From DASQFQ01 sp963805525 (lineage in GTDB: Bacteria; Actinomycetota; Thermoleophilia; Solirubrobacterales; Solirubrobacteraceae), in contig CAWDUT010000004.1 of the NCBI GenBank assembly GCA_963805525.1, positions 1,460,003-1,524,002 of the forward strand: a stretch of DNA of 64,000 nt, written 5' to 3'. A program made the position numbers and the translations under genes. Below are positions 36,219 to 45,953 of this stretch, in pieces; the first letter of the stretch is position 1, and every line of letters starts with the position of its first letter. The notes under the pieces were generated by a model. That model was not told the origin of the DNA. It did not search any database and saw only the letters and a list, made by a program, of their open reading frames with translations.

Positions 36219-36551
36219 TTCGAGCAGTTTGGTGGAACCGCCCAGCCTCGCAGAGCCCTCGTTCGCGTGTCAAGGTGCCACGACGCGGTGCCCCTTACGT
36301 GACGGCCTATCGCCGGAACTCGCCGTCGCCGCGCCGCACGAGCAGGGAGCGCGTCTGCTCGGAAGCCCCGCGAGGTCGAGCAGAAATCAAGCGGCCTCGA
36401 ATATGAGCTGCGTCCGGTAGTAGGGCGGGCCAGCGGCTAGGTCCGCTCGGAGTAGTCTCAACCACGCCGCTGGCGCACACGCTCAAGGACTTCTGGGTTC
36501 CTGTAAGTGCGTCGTGTGTTGACACGATCAGTCCAAGGCGGCAGTCCGTCG
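36219..36551. other. Intergenic region upstream of the CIS regulators
   Basis: About 330 bases with no protein-like frame. It should contain the promoter of the LuxR-type gene and, by extension, of the CIS operon. I see no clear -35/-10 pair or operator repeats. Confidence 0.35.
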
Positions 36552-37313
36552 TCAATGATTGTGGATGCCGGGGATAGACCAGTAGGGAGGAGCTGTCCGC
36601 GTGGCCGCGGGATGACGCGCTTGAGTCTGGGCCACCAGCGGAATCGTCGCCCAGCTCCGTGTCGTTTTCGTGTTCACGGGTGCGCCGGACATGACGGCGG
36701 CTAGCGCGAGCGCCGCGCCGATCACGAACATCAGCACGCTGAGCCACCACCTTGCCTTCAAGCGCTGCGCATAAATGCCTCCGATCCTCCGCAGATCGCT
36801 GCGTGTACGGTCCTGGCTCGACGGCGCCTCGGCCCCCATCCCTGTCCACCACGCCTTAGTGCTAGCCACGGGGTACCGCGCGACATGGCGCCACCCGGCC
36901 AATGGACGCGGGGAAGGCTCCGGGATGGTCGGAGCAGGTCCCTTTAGGACCTCTGCGACGCGAGATCCCTCGAACAACGCGGATTCGAGTTGCTCACGCA
37001 TCAGACGGTGCGCCGCGGAGATGGCCCGTTGCTGTCCGGTGGCGGCAGTCGTCGCCAAGGCGGCGGCGACGAGACCCACGACCCAAGCGCCAGCTGCGAC
37101 AGCCGAAAGCCACAGACTCGGGTGCGTTCCGCTCTCTTTGCCGAGCAACGCCCCTAGAAGGGTCAAAAACGCAACCAGTGCTCCGCCGTTGAGGACGATG
37201 AGAGGCGCGAGTCTGGCGTGCTCCAAGCGCGAAACGGCCTCGTTGAGCATCAACTCATGCGCGCGGACCGCCGCGTAGGCGCCGACCTTCGGATCTCCGG
37301 CACGCTCTTCCAC
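36552..37313 (-). CDS. Hypothetical membrane protein (253 aa)
   Basis: No family recognised. A charged N-terminal helix (VRAHELMLNEAVSRLEHARL) precedes two hydrophobic segments (LAPLIVLNGGALVAFLTLLG; LWLSAVAAGAWVVGLVAAAL). A soluble stretch of about 90 residues follows, then a third membrane segment near residue 195 (WWLSVLMFVIGAALALAAVM), then a short tail. This layout recalls small bacterial proteins that sense or respond to membrane state, but no function can be assigned. It starts at 37313 and no gene is close on the same strand. Confidence 0.65.
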   Translation of the reverse strand: MEERAGDPKVGAYAAVRAHELMLNEAVSRLEHARLAPLIVLNGGALVAFLTLLGALLGKESGTHPSLWLSAVAAGAWVVGLVAAALATTAATGQQRAISAAHRLMREQLESALFEGSRVAEVLKGPAPTIPEPSPRPLAGWRHVARYPVASTKAWWTGMGAEAPSSQDRTRSDLRRIGGIYAQRLKARWWLSVLMFVIGAALALAAVMSGAPVNTKTTRSWATIPLVAQTQARHPAATRTAPPYWSIPGIHNH

Positions 37314-37658
37314 CTGCTGAACCTACTGCCGCGCGCTGCGTGGGCGAGCGCGTCAGTGCGTCGCTCGGAGTTCGTTGCGCCGCTCTGAACGGTCCAGGCA
37401 CGTCGCGCCGGCCGCGCTTTCCATGCATCAGTGAGAAGCGGTAGTCACCGAGGACAGACCGCCTAGTACCGCTTCCGGTGCAGAGCGCAGCGGTGTTGAC
37501 GACGAAACCCGCACCCTCCGAGGTGGGCTTCCGCCAATGTTTTCAGCGCCGTCCGGGTGCCAGCGGACGCACCGTCATCAGCACGAATTCCACGACGCGC
37601 TATCTCTTCGCCGACATGGACAACACGGGGCCTCGACAGGCGCCGTCTGTAGCTGCGC
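37314..37658. other. Intergenic region without a recognised feature
   Basis: About 345 bases. I see no protein-like frame, repeat or RNA. The 3' end of the serine recombinase gene marks its right side. Confidence 0.35.
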
Positions 37659-39722
37659 TCACCCAGCAACTCGCCCCGAGTACCGCTGACGCCGTGGCAG
37701 TCCCAGCCTGGCCGCCCATGGCGCCATCCCGCCGTGCCGACGCAGCGCCGCCAGCAGTGCGCCTCGGTTCGCGTGCCGGAACTCGCGCTGGGTGGGGAAG
37801 ACGGCGCGGCCCTCGGTGAAGCGCCGGAGCTCCGCGTCGATGCGCTCGTCGGTCCACCACGTCTGCGCTCCGCGCAGCCGGTGCGGCGGCGGAAGGCCGA
37901 ACTCGTGCGCCCAGCGGTCAACCCCTCCCTGCGCCGTGATCGCGTCGCGCGGATGCGCCAGGCCGTCGGCGCGGAACTCCGCCGGTGTCGGGAACCGCAC
38001 GCGATCACTCAGGTAGAGGCTGAGGGTCGCGCGGATGCGCTCGTCCGTCCACGGCCGCCTCAGCACGGCCGGCCGCGGCGCGATGCCGAGCCGCCGCGCC
38101 CACACGTCCGCCCCGCCCTGCAGCACCACCTGCTCGTGCAGCCGCGCACGCCCGCTCGCGTTGAATGTCTCCCAGGCCGGCCATTCGGCCCGGTCCTGCA
38201 GGAAGTCCTCCAGCTCGCCCGAGAGCCGCCGCTCGTCCCACGGTGCTCGAATCCCGGTCGGCCACCGCGGCGCGCGCGGGCACGAATCCGGATCGAACGG
38301 CCGCGGCACCGCGCCGAGCGCGCCTCTGCGGGGGAGCGCCGGTGGGCCCTCGCCGCGGCGGCAAACCGCGACGCGACCCGCCGCCGGGCCCTGTCCGCGG
38401 AGCACGAACACGCACTCGATCAGCGCGGCGATCGCCACCCGCCGGTCGCGGACGGTCATGCCGGGCCAGCGCCGCTCAAGCGCTTCCGCGGACTCGAGCG
38501 CGTCCGGGTCGCTGCGGGCACGGGCGTCACCGAGGGCCAGCAGAGCCCGTTCCTGCTGCCGCGACCGCCGCGCCAGCCCCTCGGCGTAGCGCTCGGGCCC
38601 GATCGCGCGGGCGATGCGGTCGTTGTCGCGGTAGCGAACCAGCGCCGCCTCGGCGGTGCCGACGGCCCGCTCGGCCGCCTCGAGCTCGGCGCTTGGCGGC
38701 CGCGACGGCTGGCTGGCAAGCTCGAAGAACGCCTGCTCGACGAGCAGCTCGAGCCGTGACCCGGTCATCGACGCTGGCGCGTGGCAGTGGCCGCCCGCGC
38801 AGCGGCGCGGGCAGGAGTAGTGGCGGCGCACCCGCCCGTCGGGCGTCCGCGCCGTGAACGCCCGCATCGCCAGCGAGCACGCCGCGCAGCGCACGAGCCC
38901 GCCCAGCAGCGACGGCTCGGCCCCCTTGCAGGCGGCGAGCTCGCGCGGCCGCTGCGCCCGCTGGAACGTGACCGGGTCGGTCAGCGCCGAGTGGGCGGCC
39001 GTCTTGACGAACGCGCCCGAGCGCGCCTCGCCGAGGTAGACGCGGTTGGCGAGCATCCGCCGCACGCTGGTCGGGTTCCACACCGCGTTGCCGTACGGCG
39101 TCCGCGCCCCGCGCGCCTCCAGCCACCGGCACAGGGGCATCAGATCGCCTCGCCGTCAGCGCGGCGCGCGAACAGCTCCCGGATCACCGGCGCGCTCCCC
39201 GGGTCGACCACGAGCCGCCCGGACGGGCCGCGCCGGTAGCCGGTCGGCGGCCGTGACGCGCAGTGCACGCCGCGCGCCACCGCGCGCTCGCGCGCGGCGT
39301 CCCAGTTCTCGCGCGCCCGGTCGCGCTGCCACTCCGCCATCGACAGCATCACCCGCATGACCAGCCGCCCGGTGTCGGTGCCGAGATCGAAGCCGTCGTT
39401 GACCGACGCGAACGTCCCGCCCGCCCGCTGGATCCGCTCGATTGCCACCAGCCCGTCCAGCAGCGAACGGCCGAAACGATCGAGGTGCGCGACCACCAGG
39501 CCGCCTGACAGCCCGGCCTCCACACGGGTGATCGCCGCGTCGAGCAGCGGCCTCGCACGTCCGGCGCCGGGCGCGTCGAGCTCCTCGAACACCTCCCCGA
39601 CCAGCCCGCCCGCGGAGCTTGATCCAGCCTTCGATCTGCTCGCGCTGCACCGCCGGCGAGATGAACCGCTCGCCGCTGCGACCGCGCACCCGCGACACGC
39701 GCACGTAGCCGTCGAGGACCAC
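37659..39722 (-). pseudogene. Large serine recombinase, split by two frameshifts, with three C-terminal repeats
   Basis: The N-terminal catalytic piece begins VLDGYVRVSRVRGRSGERF, with a Ser in the VSR position. It shifts frame near 39620 into VGEVFEELDAPGAGRARPLL, VVAHLDRFGRSLLDGLVAIE and MLSMAEWQRDRARENWDAA, which end at 39140. A third frame continues from 39140 with LCRWLEARGARTPYGNAVWN (recombinase domain), a Cys zinc ribbon (CAACSL, CPRRC), a coiled-coil and three roughly 60-residue repeats starting WDERRLSG, WTDERIRA and WTDERIDA. Restoring two bases would rebuild one protein of about 685 residues. Phage and element integrases have this plan; the repeats are an unusual addition. Confidence 0.72.
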
Positions 39723-39891
39723 GGGCCGACGCTACGTGCCGTCACCGGCGCGCGCCGGGCCATCACGCACGCTGCGACGATTCTTCACGCACCCGTGTGT
39801 GCGGCCGTAGCATCGAGGCGGGCGAGGGTCGCCACCGAGCAACACCACGACGGACTCGTGGAGGTGAGCGACTGCCCTAGCGAGCCGAACG

Positions 39892-40302
39892 TCAGGCGTT
39901 ACCCGAGCTTTCGCGCCAGACCCGCTGCAGGAGCGCCCGAGCCTGCTGCACCTGCTCATCCAGCGCCCGCGGATCGAGCGCCCGCTTCGAGTGGAAGATG
40001 CTCAGCCCCACGTACGCGCCAGCCACCGCCTGCCAACTCTCGTCTTCAAGCAGTCGCGCCATCACGGCACGGTACTCGGGCCACGCGGAGACGGCCGGCA
40101 GTTCGGAATCCAGGGGTCTGGCCGCGTCCTGATTGACAAGCGCGTCGAGGAACACATGCTGCTCACTCAACTCCGCGCTCAAAAGGCGCGAAGCCGCTCT
40201 CGCCGTTGCGCGGTCTGAGCGCGCCTGCTGGACCGCCTGGATGGCGGCCGTGAGGAGCCCACCGACTATGACGCCGATGAGGCCGAAGATCGCTCCGGTC
40301 AT
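39892..40302 (-). CDS. Small membrane-anchored hypothetical protein (136 aa)
   Basis: One N-terminal membrane segment (AIFGLIGVIVGGLLTAAIQA) is followed by a helical, charged soluble domain (RAASRLLSAELSEQHVFLDA, VSAWPEYRAVMARLLEDESW, AVAGAYVGLSIFHSKRALD). This pattern is common in small actinobacterial proteins of unknown function found on mobile DNA. No catalytic motif is visible. Confidence 0.6.
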   Translation of the reverse strand: MTGAIFGLIGVIVGGLLTAAIQAVQQARSDRATARAASRLLSAELSEQHVFLDALVNQDAARPLDSELPAVSAWPEYRAVMARLLEDESWQAVAGAYVGLSIFHSKRALDPRALDEQVQQARALLQRVWRESSGNA

Positions 40303-40442
40303 TGGGCGTGACGGTACCTCGGAGCCGGGACGGAGCCGCTCAGCAAGCCGACTGCGCCCACTAGGCGGCCGAAGCCCAGGTTAGTCGGACGCTGCTGGGG
40401 TGGCGCGCTGCCAGAACAGGATCGCCTGGGTACGCTCGGTGG

Positions 40443-40775
40443 GTGGGCTGGCTGGCGCGAACGTGCTGCCGGATCGTCGGGCACACCGGGGACTGGACGT
40501 ACCCCGACGAGCAGTGCGTCCGCGTCCGGATGTGCGAGCGCTGCGGCGAAGTCACCCACAAGCAGGAGCACCCGTGGACCGCGTTCGAGTACGTCGCGGC
40601 CAAGCGGTGCGAGCAGGAGCGCCGGTGCGACCGGTGCGGTGCGGTCGAGTCACGCGTCGTGCATGAATGGGGCCCATGGGTCTATGCCGGGACGGAGCAG
40701 CACTTCCGCCAGTGCCGCACCTGCCGTCGCTGTGGCGACGAGGAGTACACCCGCTACCTGTCGCGGATCAGTTGA
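40443..40775 (+). CDS. Cys-rich zinc-ribbon hypothetical protein (110 aa)
   Basis: Three CxxC pairs are visible: CERCG near residue 31, CDRCG near 62 and CRTCRRCG near 91, each followed by a short Trp-containing hairpin (HPWTAFEYV, HEWGPWVYA). Three similar units of about 30 residues suggest tandem zinc ribbons. No function can be assigned. The start is the GTG at 40443-40445. Confidence 0.55.
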   Translation: MGWLARTCCRIVGHTGDWTYPDEQCVRVRMCERCGEVTHKQEHPWTAFEYVAAKRCEQERRCDRCGAVESRVVHEWGPWVYAGTEQHFRQCRTCRRCGDEEYTRYLSRIS

Positions 40776-40849
40776 TCGTTCGGTGCCCGATCGCGCTGCC
40801 GGCCGATTGTTGCGTGTCGACTGATCGGGTTCTCGTCGGCCAAGGATCG

Positions 40850-42267
40850 GTCACGTCCCTAGGGTTGGTGTAGGAGCGGGTCGGACGGAACGGGCCTGGA
40901 GATGGTTCCGGCCACCGCGGCGCTCATGATCGTCGGAGTTCTCACGCTTCGACGAAAGGAGGCCGGCGATGGCCGGTCAGGAGAGGATGACGATCGAGGA
41001 GGTCGTCAAGAAGGTGCTGCGCGATGAGCACGCGGACGTGATCCGCGAGAGTGTGAAGACGGTGGCTCGCGAGCTCATGGAGGCCGAGGTCGCAGAGCTG
41101 ATCGGCGCCGAGCTCGGCGAGCGCCGGCCCGATGACCGCGCCACGCAGCGCAACGGCTATCGGCCGAGGCGGTGGGACACGCGGGCGGGTGAGATCGAGC
41201 TGCAGATCCCCAAGCTGCGCCAGGGCAGCTACTTCCCCAGCTTTCTTCAGCCGCGCAAGCGCTCCGAGCAAGCGCTGGTCTCAGTGGTGCAGCAGGCCTA
41301 TGTGTGCGGGGTCTCGACCCGGCGGGTCGATCAGCTCGTGGAGAGCCTCGGGCTCAGGATCAGCAAGTCCGAGGTCAGCCGGATCGCCGGGCTGCTCGAC
41401 GAGCAGGTCCAAGCGTTCCGCCAGCGCCCGTTGGAAGGCCGCTACCCGTATCTGTTCGTCGATGCCAAGGTCGAGAAGGTCCGTGACGGCGGCCGTGTCG
41501 CGCGCAAGTGCGTCGTGATCGCTCACGCCGTGCATGAGACCGGCCGGCGCGAGATCATCGGCCTCGACGTCGGCGCCGCGGAGACCGAGGCGTTCTGGCG
41601 CGAGTTCCTCAGGAGTCTGGTCGCCCGCGGCCTGGTCGGCGTGCAGCTGGCCATCTCAGACGCCCACCCCGGCCTGAAGGCCGCGCTCGCGCAGGTGCTC
41701 GGCGCGCCGTGGCAGCGCTGCACCGTGCCCTTCCTGCGCGACCTCCGCGGCCACGTCCGCCGTGACCAGCACGACGCGCTCGGGGCGATCATCCGCTCGA
41801 TCTTCACCGCCGCCGACATCGCCCAGGCGCGCGAGCGTCTGCGAGAAGCGGTCGGGCAACTCGAGCGCCGGCTGCCGAAGATCGCCGCGTTGCTCGAGGA
41901 CGCCGAGGACGACGTGCTCGCGTTCTACGCGTTCCCGGCCGAGCACTGGCCCAAGCTGAGATCCACCAACCCGCTGGAGCGCTTCAACCACGAGATCGGC
42001 CGCCGCACCGACGTCGTCGGCATCTTCCCCGACAACGCCTCGGTGATCCGGCTCGTCTCGATGCTCGCGATCGAAGCCAACGACGAATGGCTCGTCGGCC
42101 GCGCCTACATCAGCCAGAAGTCGATGAGCACTCTCTGGGAAGGCGGCTCGGAGACAGATACCCACATAGATCAGGAAAAGGAGGTCGAGCTCATCGCGGC
42201 CTGAGCCGCCAACGCCCCCACCGACGAGATAAGCGCCAAGCGCCTACACCACTTCCCGGGACTTGAC
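40850..42267 (+). mobile_element. IS256-type insertion sequence
   Basis: A single transposase gene lies between imperfect terminal inverted repeats. The left end at 40850-40874 starts GTCACGTCCC and ends TTGGTGTAGG. The right end at 42243-42267, read on the minus strand, starts GTCAAGTCCC and ends GTGGTGTAGG; 19 of 25 positions match. I could not identify a target-site duplication. The element length of about 1.42 kb is normal for this family. Confidence 0.72.
40969..42204 (+). CDS. IS256-family (Mutator-type) transposase
   Basis: 411 residues, the usual length. The DDE triad is visible as LFVDAKVEKV (Asp), AISDAHPGLKAAL (Asp) and RSTNPLERFNHEIGRR (Glu), with the insertion-type helical domain between the second Asp and the Glu. 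The N-terminus (TIEEVVKKVLRDEHADVIRE, ELIGAELGERRPDDRATQRN, GYRPRRWDTRAGEIELQIPK) is standard. The CxxH motif before the insertion domain reads CTVPFLRD, lacking the usual His; this may be a variant or a mild defect. The frame is intact. Confidence 0.92.
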   Translation: MAGQERMTIEEVVKKVLRDEHADVIRESVKTVARELMEAEVAELIGAELGERRPDDRATQRNGYRPRRWDTRAGEIELQIPKLRQGSYFPSFLQPRKRSEQALVSVVQQAYVCGVSTRRVDQLVESLGLRISKSEVSRIAGLLDEQVQAFRQRPLEGRYPYLFVDAKVEKVRDGGRVARKCVVIAHAVHETGRREIIGLDVGAAETEAFWREFLRSLVARGLVGVQLAISDAHPGLKAALAQVLGAPWQRCTVPFLRDLRGHVRRDQHDALGAIIRSIFTAADIAQARERLREAVGQLERRLPKIAALLEDAEDDVLAFYAFPAEHWPKLRSTNPLERFNHEIGRRTDVVGIFPDNASVIRLVSMLAIEANDEWLVGRAYISQKSMSTLWEGGSETDTHIDQEKEVELIAA

Positions 42268-42308
42268 TCCGGTGCCCCAACCCGCGAACCGCGCTCGCTG
42301 ACCGTGAG

Positions 42309-43780
42309 GTGAACACGATGATGGCTCACCGCCAATCTCCTCGAAGGCCTCAGTCCCACACGAACGACGACGCATCGGCGGCACCGGGTGGTCGTCGGCC
42401 GATTGTCTGGGCTGGCGTCGCAGCGGCGTTCGCCGTCCTCGTGTCGGCGCTTGTCGCGGCGTCGGCGACGGGTGCCGTGCCGCCGCAATTCAGCGCGCCC
42501 GTGACCCTCGGTCGCTGGCTGAATAACGGCTCCGTGCTCCGCGCCACCGACCTGAGCGGGGACGGAATCCCGGACGTGGTCTCGGCCGACGCGGATGGGG
42601 GAGATACGCAGCTGGTCTCGATCTGGCTGGGGCGGGGCGACGGATCATTTGGCGTTCGGCGCGCGTATCGAACCGCCGGCGAGGTCATCGACATGGACAT
42701 TCGAGACATCAACCGCGACCACAAGCCGGATTTGATCGTCGCGGGCGCTCTGGGTCCGGTCACGATCCTCGTCAATCGGGGCGGCGGACGCTTTCGGCGC
42801 GATCGGGTGCTTCGATCGGGGCCGCCGGCGTGGGACGTCGCCGCCAGCGACCTCAATCACGACCGGCGCGTCGATGTCGTGATCGGAGGCGACGGCCGGC
42901 GCAATATTGGCGTGCTGCTCAGACGGCGGGACGGCAGCTTCGCGACCGCGAGGCGGTTCCACGCCGTCAGCGGCGAGCTCGGCGCGTCCGAGATCGAGGT
43001 CGGCGACATCAACGGCGACCGCAACGTCGACCTCGCAGTGCTCGGCACTGACCGCGTCGCGATTCTGCTGGGCAACGGCAAGGGCGCGTTCGGGCCGGCG
43101 CGCAGCATCGGGCGTTTCCGCGACCCGAGCGACCTTCAGCTCGCCGACGTCAATCTCGACGGCAAGCTCGATCTCATCCTCGGAAATACGTCCGCCGAAG
43201 AGGAAACAACAGCGTCGCGGTCTTCCTCGGCAACGGCGACGGCACGTTCGCGCGCCAGATGCGGGCACACTTTGACGGGCTCTCGTTCGGCCTCGGCGTC
43301 GCCGACATTGACGGCGACACCAATCCCGATGTCGCCGCCGGCGGCTTCGTGCTGAGCGGCCGCGGCGACGGCACGTTCGGCGAAGCGCAACCGCTGCCGA
43401 CGAACTTCGCCGAGGACAACAGCGTCGCCAGCGCAGTCGCGGACTTCAACCGAGACGGACGCCTTGACGTCGCGGTGGGGCCCGGCGATGCGTTCGGCGA
43501 CCTCTACGCCGTCGGTGTGTTTCTGAACTGGACCGGCCTGCCAGCGCCACCGTGCGTCGTACCGCCGCTCGACCGCAGCTCCTCTGACGGCCCCCGGCCC
43601 CGGCTTGAGCGCGCCGAGGCGCTGCTTCGCGCCAACGGCTGCGCCGTCGGGCGCGTGCTGCCTCGGGCATCCCGCAAGGTTCGCGAGGGCCGGATACTCG
43701 AGCAGCGACCGAAGGCAGGAGCCGTGCTGCAAAGCAACAGCCCCGTCGACCTCGTGGTGAGCCGCGGACCTGGCCGCTAG
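42309..43780 (+). pseudogene. Secreted FG-GAP/VCBS repeat protein with PASTA domain, one frameshift
   Basis: An N-terminal membrane or signal segment (VWAGVAAAFAVLVSALVAAS) is followed by FG-GAP repeats with calcium-binding Asp motifs (DLSGDGIPDVVSADADG, DINRDHKPDLIVAGALG, DINGDRNVDLAVLG, DVNLDGKLDLILGN). Near 43203-43210 the frame shifts by one base. The next frame continues VAVFLGNGDGTFARQMRAHF, DIDGDTNPDVAAGG, DFNRDGRLDVAVGPGD, ending in a PASTA-like domain (VLPRASRKVREGRILEQRPK, then VDLVVSRGPGR). Restoring one base gives a surface beta-propeller of about 490 residues, probably adhesive or polysaccharide-binding (inference). Confidence 0.7.
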
Positions 43781-44213
43781 TCCCGCCGCTGGCGTGCATC
43801 CGGCGTGCCACGACTACCGGGTGTCGATGCGCAGGATCGCTTCAAGACGTCCGCGCTGACGCGTCTGCCTCAAGCGGCAGCGGTCAGCCCGCAGCCGTTC
43901 GGGCTGCGCTCGCGCTCGTGTTCGCCGCGGGCACACGCGTGGGCGACGCCTCGCGCAAGACGGTCAAGACCTGACGCGGACTTCGCTTCGGCCAGCGGGC
44001 GAAAGGAGTAGCGGCCGAGTGGCTACGGGGCCGCGACAACCGCGAGTGCGGAGTCGCCGTCTGTGGCGTGAAATTGCCCGGTGTCCGCCTGGTGGCCGGC
44101 GGGGCATGGGTCCGGTCTTTCCACACCACGCTGGCGGTCGAGCACGGATGGCGCGTTCGCGGGTGCGGCGTACGGTGAGTCCACCGAGTATCGAGCTCGT
44201 TTGGAGGTCGGTC
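43781..44213. other. Intergenic region upstream of a secreted-protein gene
   Basis: About 430 bases without a recognised gene. Its only clear element is a GGAGG ribosome-binding site at 44203-44207, six bases before the ATG of the next gene. Confidence 0.45.
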
Positions 44214-45611
44214 ATGCGCAGGCGAATGCCGGTTGCCGCTGTCGTCGTGGTGGGCGTGGTCCTCGGGGTTCCGGCAGTGGCCGACGGTTCGCCGGCGATC
44301 TCGTTCGCCGGGCCGCACCGCTTCGAAGGCGTCGCGGGGCTGACCGACGACGCCATCGCTGCCGATGGTGAGGCGGTCGCCGCTGCGGAGCCCAACTGCC
44401 GCGGCTCCGTCTCGCCCACGTGCCGGGTCGTGCGAGTCGCCACCCGCGCGGCCACCGGACGATGGAACCGGATGCGCACTCTCGCTAGGGACGCAGGCGC
44501 TCCAAGCGTCGCGATGAACGCCCGCGGAGGCGCGGCGGTGATCTGGACGCGTCACAACGCGCCGATGGCCGTGATGCGGCGTGCCGGTAGAGCGTGGTCC
44601 GCCCCGACCCGGCTCGCGCCGGCGCCCGAGCCCGCGTTCATGCTCGTCGGCGCCCGGATCGGCCTGACCGCCGGCGGCGGGGCCGTCGCTGCGTGGAACG
44701 GCGCCGACGGCATGCGCGTCGCCACCTTCGACGGCAGGACGTGGTCAGCGCCGCTGACACTCGGCGCCGGACCCGCAACCGCGTTCACTCTCGACGTCAG
44801 CTCGACGGGTCGCGCCGTGCTGCTGTGGACCACCGACAGGCGCCTCGAGCTGCCGTTCGACCGCCAAGACACCGGGCTGTCCGCCGCGATCCGACAGCCG
44901 ACCGGCCAGTGGAGCACCCCGGAGGACCTCACGCCGCTCGTCCCGCTCACTTCGATCCCGGCGGCCCCGCTCGTCGGCGCCCTCCAGGCGACCATCACCC
45001 CGGACGGGCGCGTCACGGCCCTCGTCGGCGCCGCGTCGATGGCCGACCGCACGCGAGTCCTCGACTACGCACCGGCCACCGGCTGGACAGCACAGGAGCT
45101 TGCACTTGGCGCCGACGAAGCCTTCAGCGCGGGGCTGGACGTCAATCGCCGCGGTGACGCTGTGCTCGGGTGGATCGCCAACCGGGCCCGGGGGCAGTTG
45201 GTCGCGATCACGCGTCGCTCGCGCGGCATGTGGTCGCAACCAACGCCCGTCAGCGCGGCCGACGCCCGGCGGCGTCCTGCCTCGGCAGAAGGCCCGGTCC
45301 AGGTGGCGATCGACGACCGCGGCCGGACCTGGGCGGCGTGGACCGTACCCACCCTCGGCTACGACCGTACAGAAGCGCCCGATCCGCCGAAGACCCGGTT
45401 CGGCGTGGAGGCCGCAACCGGCAGCCTGACGCGCGGATGGCGCGCACCGCTGCGCCTGTCGCGTCCCATGAAAGTCAACAGGAGTATCCGCCGCGGCAGC
45501 GTGGCCTTCATCGGAACGCAGCTCGCCGTTGCGGGCCGAGGACAGGCCATCGTCGGCTGGACGCGCTGGACGCGCGCTGGGGCCCGAGCCGAAGCGGTGA
45601 CGACTCGCTAG
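44214..45611 (+). CDS. Secreted repeat protein, probable beta-propeller
   Basis: 465 residues. A signal peptide (MRRRMPVAAVVVVGVVLGVP, AVADGSP) is followed by recurrent blades of about 50-60 residues with the pattern 'G.AVAAW....G.RVATFDG.TWSAP', e.g. GGAAVIWTRHNAPMAVMRRA, GGAVAAWNGADGMRVATFDG, GDAVLGWIANRARGQLVAI, GRTWAAWTVPTLGYDR. Similar secreted proteins are common in Thermoleophilia; no catalytic residues are visible. I chose the ATG at 44214 because of its GGAGG site and signal peptide; a longer in-frame extension to 44019 looks non-coding. Confidence 0.75.
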   Translation: MRRRMPVAAVVVVGVVLGVPAVADGSPAISFAGPHRFEGVAGLTDDAIAADGEAVAAAEPNCRGSVSPTCRVVRVATRAATGRWNRMRTLARDAGAPSVAMNARGGAAVIWTRHNAPMAVMRRAGRAWSAPTRLAPAPEPAFMLVGARIGLTAGGGAVAAWNGADGMRVATFDGRTWSAPLTLGAGPATAFTLDVSSTGRAVLLWTTDRRLELPFDRQDTGLSAAIRQPTGQWSTPEDLTPLVPLTSIPAAPLVGALQATITPDGRVTALVGAASMADRTRVLDYAPATGWTAQELALGADEAFSAGLDVNRRGDAVLGWIANRARGQLVAITRRSRGMWSQPTPVSAADARRRPASAEGPVQVAIDDRGRTWAAWTVPTLGYDRTEAPDPPKTRFGVEAATGSLTRGWRAPLRLSRPMKVNRSIRRGSVAFIGTQLAVAGRGQAIVGWTRWTRAGARAEAVTTR

Positions 45612-45953
45612 GCGAGCCCGGCGTAAGGCGCCGGGGCTGCTCGGTCGCCGTGTTCGCCGGGGTCCCGCCGCTGCGCTGTCGCATCGAGGCAGCAAGGGCA
45701 CTCGTCATGCCAACGGCGGCTCCGAGTCCGGCGTGGCGGTGCTGCGGAGCAGCCTCCTTCCCGATGTTGCTGGGTGTGGCCCGCTGCGGCGGCCGCATCA
45801 CCGGCTTTATGACACTGCTCGAGTCGCTGCGGCATCTCGAGTCGAAAATGGTGTGATGAGGTCGCGCAAACGGTGGTTCATCTCTACAGGGAGGTCTTTC
45901 GTCGTAACGCGCCGGGCATCCGTAGCGGATCCCTCGCTTTCGCTTGCAGGCTT
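45612..45953. other. Intergenic region without a recognised feature
   Basis: About 340 bases between the secreted-protein gene and the IS1182 left end. Open frames on both strands are short and uncharacteristic; no repeat or RNA seen. Confidence 0.35.
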
